Origin: Acidobacteriota bacterium
Lineage (GTDB): Bacteria > Acidobacteriota > Terriglobia > Terriglobales > Acidobacteriaceae
NCBI GenBank assembly: GCA_021779695.1
Contig: JAJYAE010000015.1
Coordinates: forward strand, 1-28,948
Direction: 5' to 3'
DNA: 28,948 nucleotides
Position numbers and translations under genes: made by a program. The notes below the pieces were generated by a model that made no database searches, had not been told where the DNA came from, and worked only from the letters and a program-made list of their open reading frames with translations. Shown one piece after another: positions 16,615 to 22,671 of the stretch (its first letter is position 1; each line of letters opens with the position of its first letter).

Positions 16615-17581
16615 GATCCCTCACATGCGTCTCAGCCTGCATTTCAATAGGTTCCAATTTCCCAACCGGCTGCTGCAGCTTGGCGTATAGTTCCAGCAGT
16701 AAATTATTGGGGGCATCGCCCTCTAAATCCTCGATCGCATCGTCTGCGTCCTCAAAGCTTGCGTCCGCCAGATGAAAGTCATTTGCAACTTCGGTCACGA
16801 CCTCCGGTGGAACCACCGGAAGCGAGCGGGCATAACACGTAATCAAGGAATTTTCGCAAATGGTATTGATCAGCCGAGGCAGGCCTTTTGAATACCGGAA
16901 GACCTTCAGAATTGCCGCGTCGGAGAAGACAGCCTTCGCCGTTGGGTCCAATCCGGCAATGCGCATGCGCTCGTCAATGTATTTCTTTACCTCTTTGGGG
17001 CTCAACGCTCCCAGATGCGCGCGAAGTGCGATGCGCTGCTTCAACGGCCTTAACTCATAGGAGTCCAACTTCTCGTCCAACTCCGGCTGCCCCACGAGAA
17101 CAATCTGGAGAAGCTTCTCATCGTTGGTTTCCAGGTTGGACAGAAGTCGAATCTCTTCGAGCAGCTCCGAGGAAAGATGGTGCGCCTCATCGATGATCAG
17201 AACAGTCGTCTGGCCGGCAAGGCCACGCGAGGTCACAAATTTGCTGAGGTCCAGAAGCAGCTTCCCTTTGTTGGAATCTGAAACGGGAAGCCCGAAGTCC
17301 GACAAGGTGTAGTAGAGAAGCTCAGTGGATGTAAGACGACAGTTAAAGAGATAGGCGTAGCTTATATCCCGGCTTTCTTTCAAGAGGCGCAGCAGGCAGC
17401 GAAGCAGCAGCGTCTTTCCTGTCCCCACTTCGCCCGTCACAACAATCACGCCCTTATGCTGGCGCACGCCATAGTACAAAGCTGCCAGAGCTTCATTGTG
17501 CCGGCTGGTGGGCACAAAACATGCGGGGTCGGGCGTCAGGTCGAACGGATTGCGGGAGATACCAAAATAGTTCTTGTACAT
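16598..17581 (-). CDS. ExeA/GspA-type AAA ATPase of the EPS system (XrtA-associated ATPase-like)
   Basis: 327 residues from ATG 17579-17581. The start MYKNYFGISRNPFDLTPDP is the usual opening of ExeA-type ATPases. Walker A is GEVGTGKT (50-57); Walker B is LIIDEAHHL (128-136). LVGQPELDEKL and the later arginine-rich LRPLKQRI follow in order, with a C-terminal helical lid. ExeA itself helps to build type II secretin, but close relatives accompany exosortase-A EPS loci next to the Wzz and CpsD genes, as here. No secretin gene is near, so an EPS assembly role is more likely; its biochemical task there is not known. There is no peptidoglycan-binding C-terminal domain as in ExeA, and the protein ends in an acidic tail. 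Confidence 0.88.
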   Translation of the reverse strand: MYKNYFGISRNPFDLTPDPACFVPTSRHNEALAALYYGVRQHKGVIVVTGEVGTGKTLLLRCLLRLLKESRDISYAYLFNCRLTSTELLYYTLSDFGLPVSDSNKGKLLLDLSKFVTSRGLAGQTTVLIIDEAHHLSSELLEEIRLLSNLETNDEKLLQIVLVGQPELDEKLDSYELRPLKQRIALRAHLGALSPKEVKKYIDERMRIAGLDPTAKAVFSDAAILKVFRYSKGLPRLINTICENSLITCYARSLPVVPPEVVTEVANDFHLADASFEDADDAIEDLEGDAPNNLLLELYAKLQQPVGKLEPIEMQAETHVRDHEPNL

Positions 17582-17593
17582 GAACGCTCGCGC

Positions 17594-19201
17594 CTATCCA
17601 CGGATCAGGCTGTACGTGGAACCAGCCAGAATGACAACAAAAACCAGAATGGCCGTACACCATCCCAAGAATACCTTCCGTCGCCGATGACGCGTGTCTT
17701 CCGGAGCCGGCACATCGGGCACCTGCGACAGAATCTCCACCGGCAAAAGCGCCTTCAACTGTTTCTCACTGTAAATGCGGTCATCCAGCAACTCAGTGAT
17801 GCCAACAAGTCCGAGGCCGAAAATGACTCCCACCACAAGGCCCAGGCCGCAGAACTTCAGCCGATCAGGAAAATCAGGCTTCAACGGCAATGTCGGCGGA
17901 TCGAGCATCGTGAATCGCTGACCTTGCTGCATCTGCTCCATGCTTGTGGCCATTGCAGACTCATTCATCTTTTTCAGAAGGTCATCGTAATTTGCCTTCG
18001 ATTGGTCGTAGCCACGCGTGAGATCGGCAAGCTCCTGCTCGTTGGCTGGCTCCTGGTTCAGTCGGGCCTGGTAATCAGCGATGCGCCCATTCAAATCAGC
18101 AATCGCCCTTTCGCGATTGGCAATTTCGACTTGATTCGCATGGACCTGTCCCTGCAATTGCAGAACGGGAGCGCTCTGGTTCATTTCATTCGGATCGGCG
18201 CTCTTCGCGGTGCTGCTGCCGGCCTGGCTCGCCTTTCGCCTGGCGTCGGCAATCATCTGATCGCGGATCTTTTCCGTTCGCGCAATCTGATCCTTCAGCT
18301 TCACAACATCCGGATATCGATCCGTGTAACGTGACCGAAGATCCGTCAGCTGCGCCTGAAGCTTTTCAAGATTCTCATTGACGGTCACCAATTCCGGAGA
18401 TACGGGCACGCCGGCCGTAGGCGTTCCATTCACCGGCCGATACTGCTGCAGCAGTGCTTGCAAGTAAACTCGCTGCTGCTTTGCCGTATTCAATGCGTCT
18501 TGCTCGTTTTGCAACTGCTGCTGCAGTCCGCTCAGAATCTGAAGATTGCTCGCCTGCTGGGTGGGGAGAGACCCCTGGTGCGTCGATTCAAATTCTTTGA
18601 CTTTGGCTTCCTGCGAAGACAGTGCGCTACGCGCGTCCGTCAGTTGGCTTTCGATAAACTTGGTCGTATCCTCCGATTGTTCCTGGCGGACACGAAGATT
18701 CTCGTTGATGAACAGCGCCGTTAATTCGCTCGTCACCTTCTGGGCCACGTGCGGATCACGGGCGGAAAACGAGACGCGGAAGGCTGTGATTTCTTCGTTG
18801 TGCGCATCCCGGACCAGGTCGATGCTGATGTCCTTGCGCATCAGCGCCACCTTGTCGTCGGGCGTCATCGAGGCGTGCGACCGGCTCTCATACAGGTGGA
18901 GCTTATCGATAATAAGCAGCAGCCGTGTTCTGCTTAAAATCTGCTGTGTGATGCTCTGGAGTCGGTCCTGTAAATCGTCGTTGATGTTCGGCACCACGTA
19001 GTTCTTCGGCATCGTGGGCTGCTCAACAAGAATCAGAGTGCTCGACTTGTAGCGAGCTGGGATGACCCACGTCGATCCCCACACCAGAAGCCATCCGGCA
19101 AACAGAGGGAGAAGGAAGTGCATGTGTCGGCGCTTGAGCAGATCGAAGTAGCGCTCAAAATCGGGCTTCGACTCTTGTTGATCTTCCGTAGTCTCAATCA
19201 T
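17594..19201 (-). CDS. Wzz-type polysaccharide chain-length determinant (GNVR domain)
   Basis: 535 residues from ATG 19199-19201, with AGGAAG upstream. Membrane helix 1 is near residues 29-50 (FLLPLFAGWLLVWGSTWVIP) and is followed by the Wzz motif KSSTLILVEQP. A long periplasmic part rich in Gln/Glu/Leu (about 165-430) is predicted as coiled coil. A second helix lies at the very C-terminus (CTAILVFVVILAGSTY). The protein ends there with no cytosolic kinase, so it is the membrane half of a split Wzc; the CpsD-type gene two positions downstream supplies the ATPase half. It sets EPS chain length and links polymerase and export. The gene starts two bases after the stop of the outer-membrane protein gene. 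Confidence 0.9.
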   Translation of the reverse strand: MIETTEDQQESKPDFERYFDLLKRRHMHFLLPLFAGWLLVWGSTWVIPARYKSSTLILVEQPTMPKNYVVPNINDDLQDRLQSITQQILSRTRLLLIIDKLHLYESRSHASMTPDDKVALMRKDISIDLVRDAHNEEITAFRVSFSARDPHVAQKVTSELTALFINENLRVRQEQSEDTTKFIESQLTDARSALSSQEAKVKEFESTHQGSLPTQQASNLQILSGLQQQLQNEQDALNTAKQQRVYLQALLQQYRPVNGTPTAGVPVSPELVTVNENLEKLQAQLTDLRSRYTDRYPDVVKLKDQIARTEKIRDQMIADARRKASQAGSSTAKSADPNEMNQSAPVLQLQGQVHANQVEIANRERAIADLNGRIADYQARLNQEPANEQELADLTRGYDQSKANYDDLLKKMNESAMATSMEQMQQGQRFTMLDPPTLPLKPDFPDRLKFCGLGLVVGVIFGLGLVGITELLDDRIYSEKQLKALLPVEILSQVPDVPAPEDTRHRRRKVFLGWCTAILVFVVILAGSTYSLIRG

Positions 19202-19203
19202 CG

Positions 19204-20535
19204 CTATCTTCCTAGTGGCCTGCTGAACTGGTAGGTCAAGGCAACTGTAATTTGATTACTGTCCGGAAAGCTCGAGAGATACGCGATCCCGGAGTAGCTT
19301 TGATGCAGCCGCTGATAAATTGCCTGCACGTTGAAATGTTCCGACAAGATATGCGTCACAGCCCCATTCGCAGTGAGTGTGCGCCCTCCGGGAATCGTCT
19401 CGGGCAGTTGGGGCGTGGCATTCTTAAGCACGTAGTAGGTTGCGCCGGCAGTTGCGTTCCACGTCTTTGCAATCACCCAGCGCCCCGTAATTTCGCCCGT
19501 ATCCGTTGTGTACGCTCCCAGAAGCCCGCCACCCCCAGTCACAACGCGCGAGTAACTTCCGGACAGGCTGGTGCGATTTGACTGCCAGCCAAAGCTCGCA
19601 GTCACCGCCGGCTCCCAGGTTCCCGGCTCATTTACGCCGGGTTCAGACGATTTGAAGTACTGCGGGCCTGCAAGGATGGATGCGTTGAAGTGCAAGCCAA
19701 GATACGTCGTGAAGAAGACGAAGACCGCGTTGGTATCGGTCGTCGTTGCAACCGGACTGGTGGTGATATACGCATACTTGTCGATCAATCCCAAATATTG
19801 GCGCAGCGAAAATCGCCGACTGTAGAATGCCGATCCGGAATACTCCGTCGAGTCGAACAGACCCGGAGTCTGGGAAAGATTGGGATAGTTGAACAGACTC
19901 GTTTCGCCCGAGCCTCCAACCATCCCGTTGAGTCCGAACTGGTAAGTCATCTGCGCCGATGCATCGTTCATTAACTGATTGGCAAAGGGCGCTATGACAA
20001 TCGCGTTCTGGCCTGGCGTCGGAGATGCAACGATTCCGCCCTGCGACACGGCCGGCTGGCTGAAGGTATTTGAGTTCTGCGCAAATGCATCGGCAACGCT
20101 CATTATCACGCGCGGGCTCATGCGTACTTCCCAGTTCACATTTGCGTTTTGCGCCACGGCATTCAGCTGCGTTGTCTTCTGGTAAAACGTAAAACCCGGA
20201 CTGTAGGAGAGGGTGCGATGCTGGCGCGGCGTGGTTTGATCCAGCATCACCGTCGGGAAGACAGAATAAATCTCATCACTCACCGGAGCCGGCGCATAGC
20301 CCGCCAGAATGTTGTCGTTGTAAGAGCCGATGAGCACAAGGCCCAGGCGTAGAAAATTGGAACGCTGCTCACCGGTCGTCAACGTCGGATACGCCATCCC
20401 GCTCACCGGCGGAGGCACCATCATGCGCTCGTTATCGTCCGGATTGACCACGCCACCGACGGCGCCTGGTTCCACTTGCGACCATGCAGGACCGGCAAAT
20501 AGCACGAGGGTCAGAAACAGGAATCGTATCTTCAT
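19204..20535 (-). CDS. Outer-membrane beta-barrel protein of the EPS locus
   Basis: 444 residues from ATG 20533-20535. This start gives a clean signal peptide (MKIRFLFLTLVLFAGPAWS, cut before Gln20); the longer frame to 20649 has no family character. The mature part is rich in Ser, Thr, Tyr and alternating hydrophobic residues (for example SVFPTVMLDQTTPRQHRTLSYSPGFTFY), consistent with a beta-barrel. The end TVALTYQFSRPLGR resembles a last strand, without the usual terminal aromatic. It looks like the PEP-CTERM-system outer-membrane proteins found in similar loci. It may form the outer-membrane part of the EPS export channel along with the export protein; I cannot show this from the sequence. 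Confidence 0.78.
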   Translation of the reverse strand: MKIRFLFLTLVLFAGPAWSQVEPGAVGGVVNPDDNERMMVPPPVSGMAYPTLTTGEQRSNFLRLGLVLIGSYNDNILAGYAPAPVSDEIYSVFPTVMLDQTTPRQHRTLSYSPGFTFYQKTTQLNAVAQNANVNWEVRMSPRVIMSVADAFAQNSNTFSQPAVSQGGIVASPTPGQNAIVIAPFANQLMNDASAQMTYQFGLNGMVGGSGETSLFNYPNLSQTPGLFDSTEYSGSAFYSRRFSLRQYLGLIDKYAYITTSPVATTTDTNAVFVFFTTYLGLHFNASILAGPQYFKSSEPGVNEPGTWEPAVTASFGWQSNRTSLSGSYSRVVTGGGGLLGAYTTDTGEITGRWVIAKTWNATAGATYYVLKNATPQLPETIPGGRTLTANGAVTHILSEHFNVQAIYQRLHQSYSGIAYLSSFPDSNQITVALTYQFSRPLGR

Positions 20536-20542
20536 AGTGAGC

Positions 20543-21193
20543 TCAGGGCACAATGATGGTGTCATTCGGCTGCAACTCAATGTCGCCACTATTGCTCTTC
20601 CCCTTGATGAAATTCTTGTAACTGAAGGGAATGCGGACCTGTCTTCCATCCGCGCCTTTTCTCAGGACATATACCTTGTTTTTCTTGGCGAAGTCGCGAA
20701 AACCTCCTGCGGCCGCAATCGCATCCACAACCGTACCCGCCAGCGAAAGCGAGTAGGAGCCCGGCTTCAGAACTTGCCCGAGAATATTGAATTTCTTGCT
20801 GTTGATCTGCTCCACCATCACGGTGACTTCGGGATCCGAAATGTAGGCCTGAAGCTTCTGCTCGATTGCGTGCTCCAGCTGCAGCGGCGTCTCTCCCGCG
20901 GCCTGCACTTCGCCGACCAGCGGCAAGGAGATCTTTCCATCCGAGCGCACCGGGATAGACCGCGACATCTCCTTCTCCTTCCACACGTTGATCGCCAGCA
21001 CGTCGTCGTTTCCGATCATGTAGCTGTCGTTATGTGGTTGTTGACCAGCAGCCGGTCCAGTGGTCGCCTGAGTGTCCGCGCCTTTGTTGCCCTTTTTCTT
21101 GAGCAGCCCATACGACTCGCCCTGGCCGACAAAGATCAGCAGCAACACCAGGACGATGCTCAAGCGTGCCGCGTTCTTATGGGAATTCTTCAT
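20543..21193 (-). CDS. Polysaccharide export protein (Wza/BexD-like, Poly_export + SLBB)
   Basis: 216 residues from ATG 21191-21193, chosen because GGGAG lies five bases upstream; a start ten codons earlier is less likely. A signal sequence (about residues 1-27, KNSHKNAARLSIVLVLLLIF) has no lipobox cysteine, so unlike Wza it does not look like a lipoprotein. The Poly_export domain follows (IGNDDVLAINVWKEKEMS, then VRSDGKISLPLVGEVQAAGETPLQL), then a SLBB-type domain (FNILGQVLKPGSYSL, DAIAAAGGF). It forms the periplasmic or outer-membrane export ring with the Wzz-like protein. It is shorter than Wza (about 380 residues), having only one SLBB repeat. It is the first structural gene after the NusG-like regulator. 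Confidence 0.9.
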   Translation of the reverse strand: MKNSHKNAARLSIVLVLLLIFVGQGESYGLLKKKGNKGADTQATTGPAAGQQPHNDSYMIGNDDVLAINVWKEKEMSRSIPVRSDGKISLPLVGEVQAAGETPLQLEHAIEQKLQAYISDPEVTVMVEQINSKKFNILGQVLKPGSYSLSLAGTVVDAIAAAGGFRDFAKKNKVYVLRKGADGRQVRIPFSYKNFIKGKSNSGDIELQPNDTIIVP

Positions 21194-21198
21194 GTCTA

Positions 21199-21203
21199 CT
21201 CCC
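21199..21203 (-). promoter_or_regulatory. Ribosome binding site deciding the export protein start
   Basis: GGGAG on the minus strand, five bases before ATG 21191-21193. It supports this start over the two upstream Met codons at 21223 and 21220. Confidence 0.55.
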
Positions 21204-21374
21204 GTTTGAATCCGTTTCATCATTACCGGGGAAACCGGCTCATTCGCATTGCCAACGGAACAGGTGTCAGTCGATCAGATTGTGCAGTTCGTGTGATTTC
21301 CCGCCGCAGAAGCAGGAACTTCACATGCAGATCCCGCGCGTCCCCATGCGACATCTGGGCCATGCAACTCGGCC

Positions 21375-22028
21375 TCACGCCCAACTGGGGTTCGCGATAC
21401 CTTCCGCTTCCTTGGATCCTGCCCCGAAAAGCACGCTCTCACGCACAGCGCCGCGTCCAAAGTTCATTCCTGGTGCAGCTTCCTGCCTGGCAGGCTCCAC
21501 ATCCAAAGCATCGATTTCGACAGCCACAGACTGCGCCAGCATTTGCACGGAGATCACCAGGCGGCACAAATTCTTTTTCCGCACCAGGATTCCCTCGACT
21601 CCTGCCATCGCGCCGCGCACCACCCGCACTCTGTCCCCGCTTTTTAAATAGGGATGCGGCTCCATGCGCATTCGACCATCCACCGCCACTCGAATCGCTT
21701 CCATCTCCGGCTCTGGAATCATCGCCACATTCTCACCACGGCACAGAACCGAATGAATACCGGGAGTCGTCACCACCTGCAGCTTTCGATCCCAGCCGCC
21801 GCGGAGAAAGACGTAGCAAGGGAACAAGGGCAGGGTCAGCAGCTTATTACGATCCTTCCAGCGGCGCACTGTTTCATAAACCGGAAGAAAGACCTCAAAT
21901 CCTTTTGTGGTCAGCATGGATGCGACCGTTTTCTCATGCTGATGGCGCGTATATACGGCCCACCACGAGCCCTCCGGACTCTCCAGCGCTTCCGATCCCA
22001 TTCGCTCAGTCGCCTTCAAAATCCCCAT
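21375..22028 (-). CDS. NusG/RfaH-family transcription antiterminator (UpxY-like)
   Basis: 217 residues from ATG 22026-22028. The NGN domain lies near 20-115 (WWAVYTRHQHEKTVASMLTTKGFEVFLPVYE, LFPCYVFLRG) and a KOW motif near 128-150 (GDRVRVVRGAMAGVEGILV), the order seen in NusG and its operon-specific relatives. Such paralogs (RfaH, UpxY, LoaP) load on RNA polymerase at one operon and prevent early termination. It is the first gene of an EPS operon of about 22 kb, and its most likely role is to keep that operon transcribed to the end. It is followed by a 181-base gap before the export gene, which might hold its loading site. The C-terminal 40 residues are not conserved-looking. Confidence 0.88.
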   Translation of the reverse strand: MGILKATERMGSEALESPEGSWWAVYTRHQHEKTVASMLTTKGFEVFLPVYETVRRWKDRNKLLTLPLFPCYVFLRGGWDRKLQVVTTPGIHSVLCRGENVAMIPEPEMEAIRVAVDGRMRMEPHPYLKSGDRVRVVRGAMAGVEGILVRKKNLCRLVISVQMLAQSVAVEIDALDVEPARQEAAPGMNFGRGAVRESVLFGAGSKEAEGIANPSWA

Positions 22029-22072
22029 TCATTTCCGTCCATAGACTTGCTTTTTAGATAAAGCTTCGCCCT

Positions 22073-22087
22073 GTGACTTACAGTCAC
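22073..22087 (-). repeat. Inverted repeat just downstream of a -10-like element
   Basis: GTGACT-N3-AGTCAC, perfect 6-base arms. On the minus strand it begins one base after TATAAG (22094-22089), which resembles a -10 box; a -35-like TTGGAC lies 19 bases further upstream. Its place would suit an operator overlapping a transcription start. The promoter match is weak. Confidence 0.4.
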
Positions 22088-22142
22088 GCTTATAAATTAC
22101 ACCCTCAGACAACGTCCAACAGCCGCTCGAGTCGCGATTCAT

Positions 22143-22159
22143 TGACGTTTTTTTCGTCA
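22143..22159. repeat. Inverted repeat TGACG-T7-CGTCA
   Basis: Two perfect 5-base arms separated by seven T (A on the minus strand), about 115 bases upstream of the antiterminator start. The symmetric arms look like a small protein-binding site; arms this short can arise by chance. Confidence 0.3.
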
Positions 22160-22324
22160 TGGACTCGTAGCCAGCCCGACCTGCCGGCTAATTCGCCGAA
22201 CTGCGAACCTCCACAGCGTATCGCTTTGCAACGGTTCACCATATCCCCCTGAGGCGTCATTGCCATCCGCCACGCCCGATGAGTTAATGGAACACTCCTT
22301 CACGCCGTTGTGCCGCAGATTCAT

Positions 22325-22362
22325 CGACTTGCACCGACACGACAGAAATACCCTGCAAGTCG
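22325..22362. repeat. Inverted repeat CGACTTGCA-N20-TGCAAGTCG
   Basis: Perfect 9-base arms at 22325-22333 and 22354-22362. The second arm covers the -12 part of the sigma-54-like element. It could be two operator half-sites about two helical turns apart or the stem of an RNA hairpin in the leader. It shares the TTGCA word with the palindrome at 22466-22501. Confidence 0.5.
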
Positions 22363-22369
22363 GCTGCCA
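22354..22369 (-). promoter_or_regulatory. Sigma-54-like -24/-12 promoter element upstream of the EPS operon
   Basis: On the minus strand: TGGCA-N6-TTGCA, with GG and GC separated by the exact 10 bases of the sigma-54 consensus TGGCACG-N4-TTGC. Transcription would start near 22343, about 315 bases before the antiterminator ATG. The 36-base palindrome lies about 140 bases upstream of that start, a normal distance for an enhancer site. Some exosortase-associated EPS loci are controlled by a sigma-54 activator (PrsR), but no such gene is in the window. One such match in 600 bases may be chance. Confidence 0.4.
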
Positions 22370-22465
22370 TTCTTCGGGCCGCATCGCCAGCTCGGTGACT
22401 CCATCCAATCACCTTGATTTATCAGATATTTAGGAGGGGCTCAGCCGATCCGTTCAACGACGGAG

Positions 22466-22501
22466 CGCAAAGAGTATGCAAAACTTTGCACACTCTTTGC
22501 G
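22466..22501. repeat. 36-base near-perfect palindrome, candidate operator or enhancer
   Basis: Arms of 17 bases (CGCAAAGAGTATGCAAA and its complement) with a 2-base centre and one mismatch. It contains the word GCAAA/TTTGC four times. On the plus strand it is followed by GTTGTTTTG, so it could also act as a weak terminator for a plus transcript, but no plus-strand gene precedes it. On the minus strand there is no U-tract after it. A protein-binding site upstream of the EPS promoter is the better reading. Confidence 0.7.
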
Positions 22502-22526
22502 TTGTTTTGCAAAGTCCTGCGAATCA

Positions 22527-22559
22527 GAAACTTCTCTTTCATCAACTTGTAGAAGTTTC
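22527..22559. repeat. Inverted repeat GAAACTTCT-N15-AGAAGTTTC
   Basis: Perfect 9-base arms at 22527-22535 and 22551-22559. No U-tract follows on either strand, so it is not a standard terminator. It lies 26 bases from the 36-base palindrome and may be a second regulator site. Confidence 0.5.
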
Positions 22560-22649
22560 CCTGAAATGCCCGCAGACTCCGTTCGATTGATACTGATGTG
22601 CTTTGGCTGGGAGATTGACGTGAAAACCTGGCAGTGCTTCTGATGATGG

Positions 22650-22671
22650 TGGCGCCGCAACTCAGGCGCCA
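22650..22671 (-). terminator. Hairpin at the end of glmM, weak terminator candidate
   Basis: TGGCGCC-N8-GGCGCCA, a 7-bp GC-rich stem overlapping the glmM stop codon (22662-22664). No run of T follows on the minus strand, so intrinsic termination is doubtful. It may instead protect the 3' end of the mRNA. Confidence 0.3.

Larger units (their letters stand above)
22029..22661 (-). other. Intergenic regulatory region between glmM and the EPS operon
   Basis: A 633-base stretch without a convincing gene. It holds several inverted repeats (22073-22087, 22143-22159, 22325-22362, 22466-22501, 22527-22559), a sigma-54-like element at 22354-22369, TGCAA/TTGCA words at six places between 22226 and 22513, and an AT-rich segment at 22413-22434. 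The first 45 bases upstream of the antiterminator gene include GGACGGAA as a possible ribosome site. It most likely contains the EPS promoter(s) and a long leader of about 300 bases if transcription starts near 22343. A stop-free frame (22157-22408) here is discussed with the rejected items. Confidence 0.6.

Noticed and set aside
17456..18334. Plus-strand frame of 292 codons opposite the Wzz gene
   Set aside because: Antisense to the coiled-coil part of Wzz, whose periodic codon use keeps the opposite frame open; no motif seen.
20330..22057. Stop-free plus-strand frame of about 575 codons opposite the export and antiterminator genes
   Set aside because: Composition is rich in Arg, Ser and Pro with no recognisable domain, and it lies fully antisense to three genes with clear family motifs. 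It is a by-product of their codon use.
22157..22408. Minus-strand frame of 83 codons in the EPS control region (a start at 22324 would give 55 residues)
   Set aside because: No family character or good ribosome site, and it overlaps the sigma-54-like element and an inverted repeat. Conservation analysis would be needed to call it a gene.
22466..22501. Reading the palindrome as the intrinsic terminator of glmM
   Set aside because: No U-tract follows on the minus strand and it is about 160 bases past the stop codon; a regulator site fits better.
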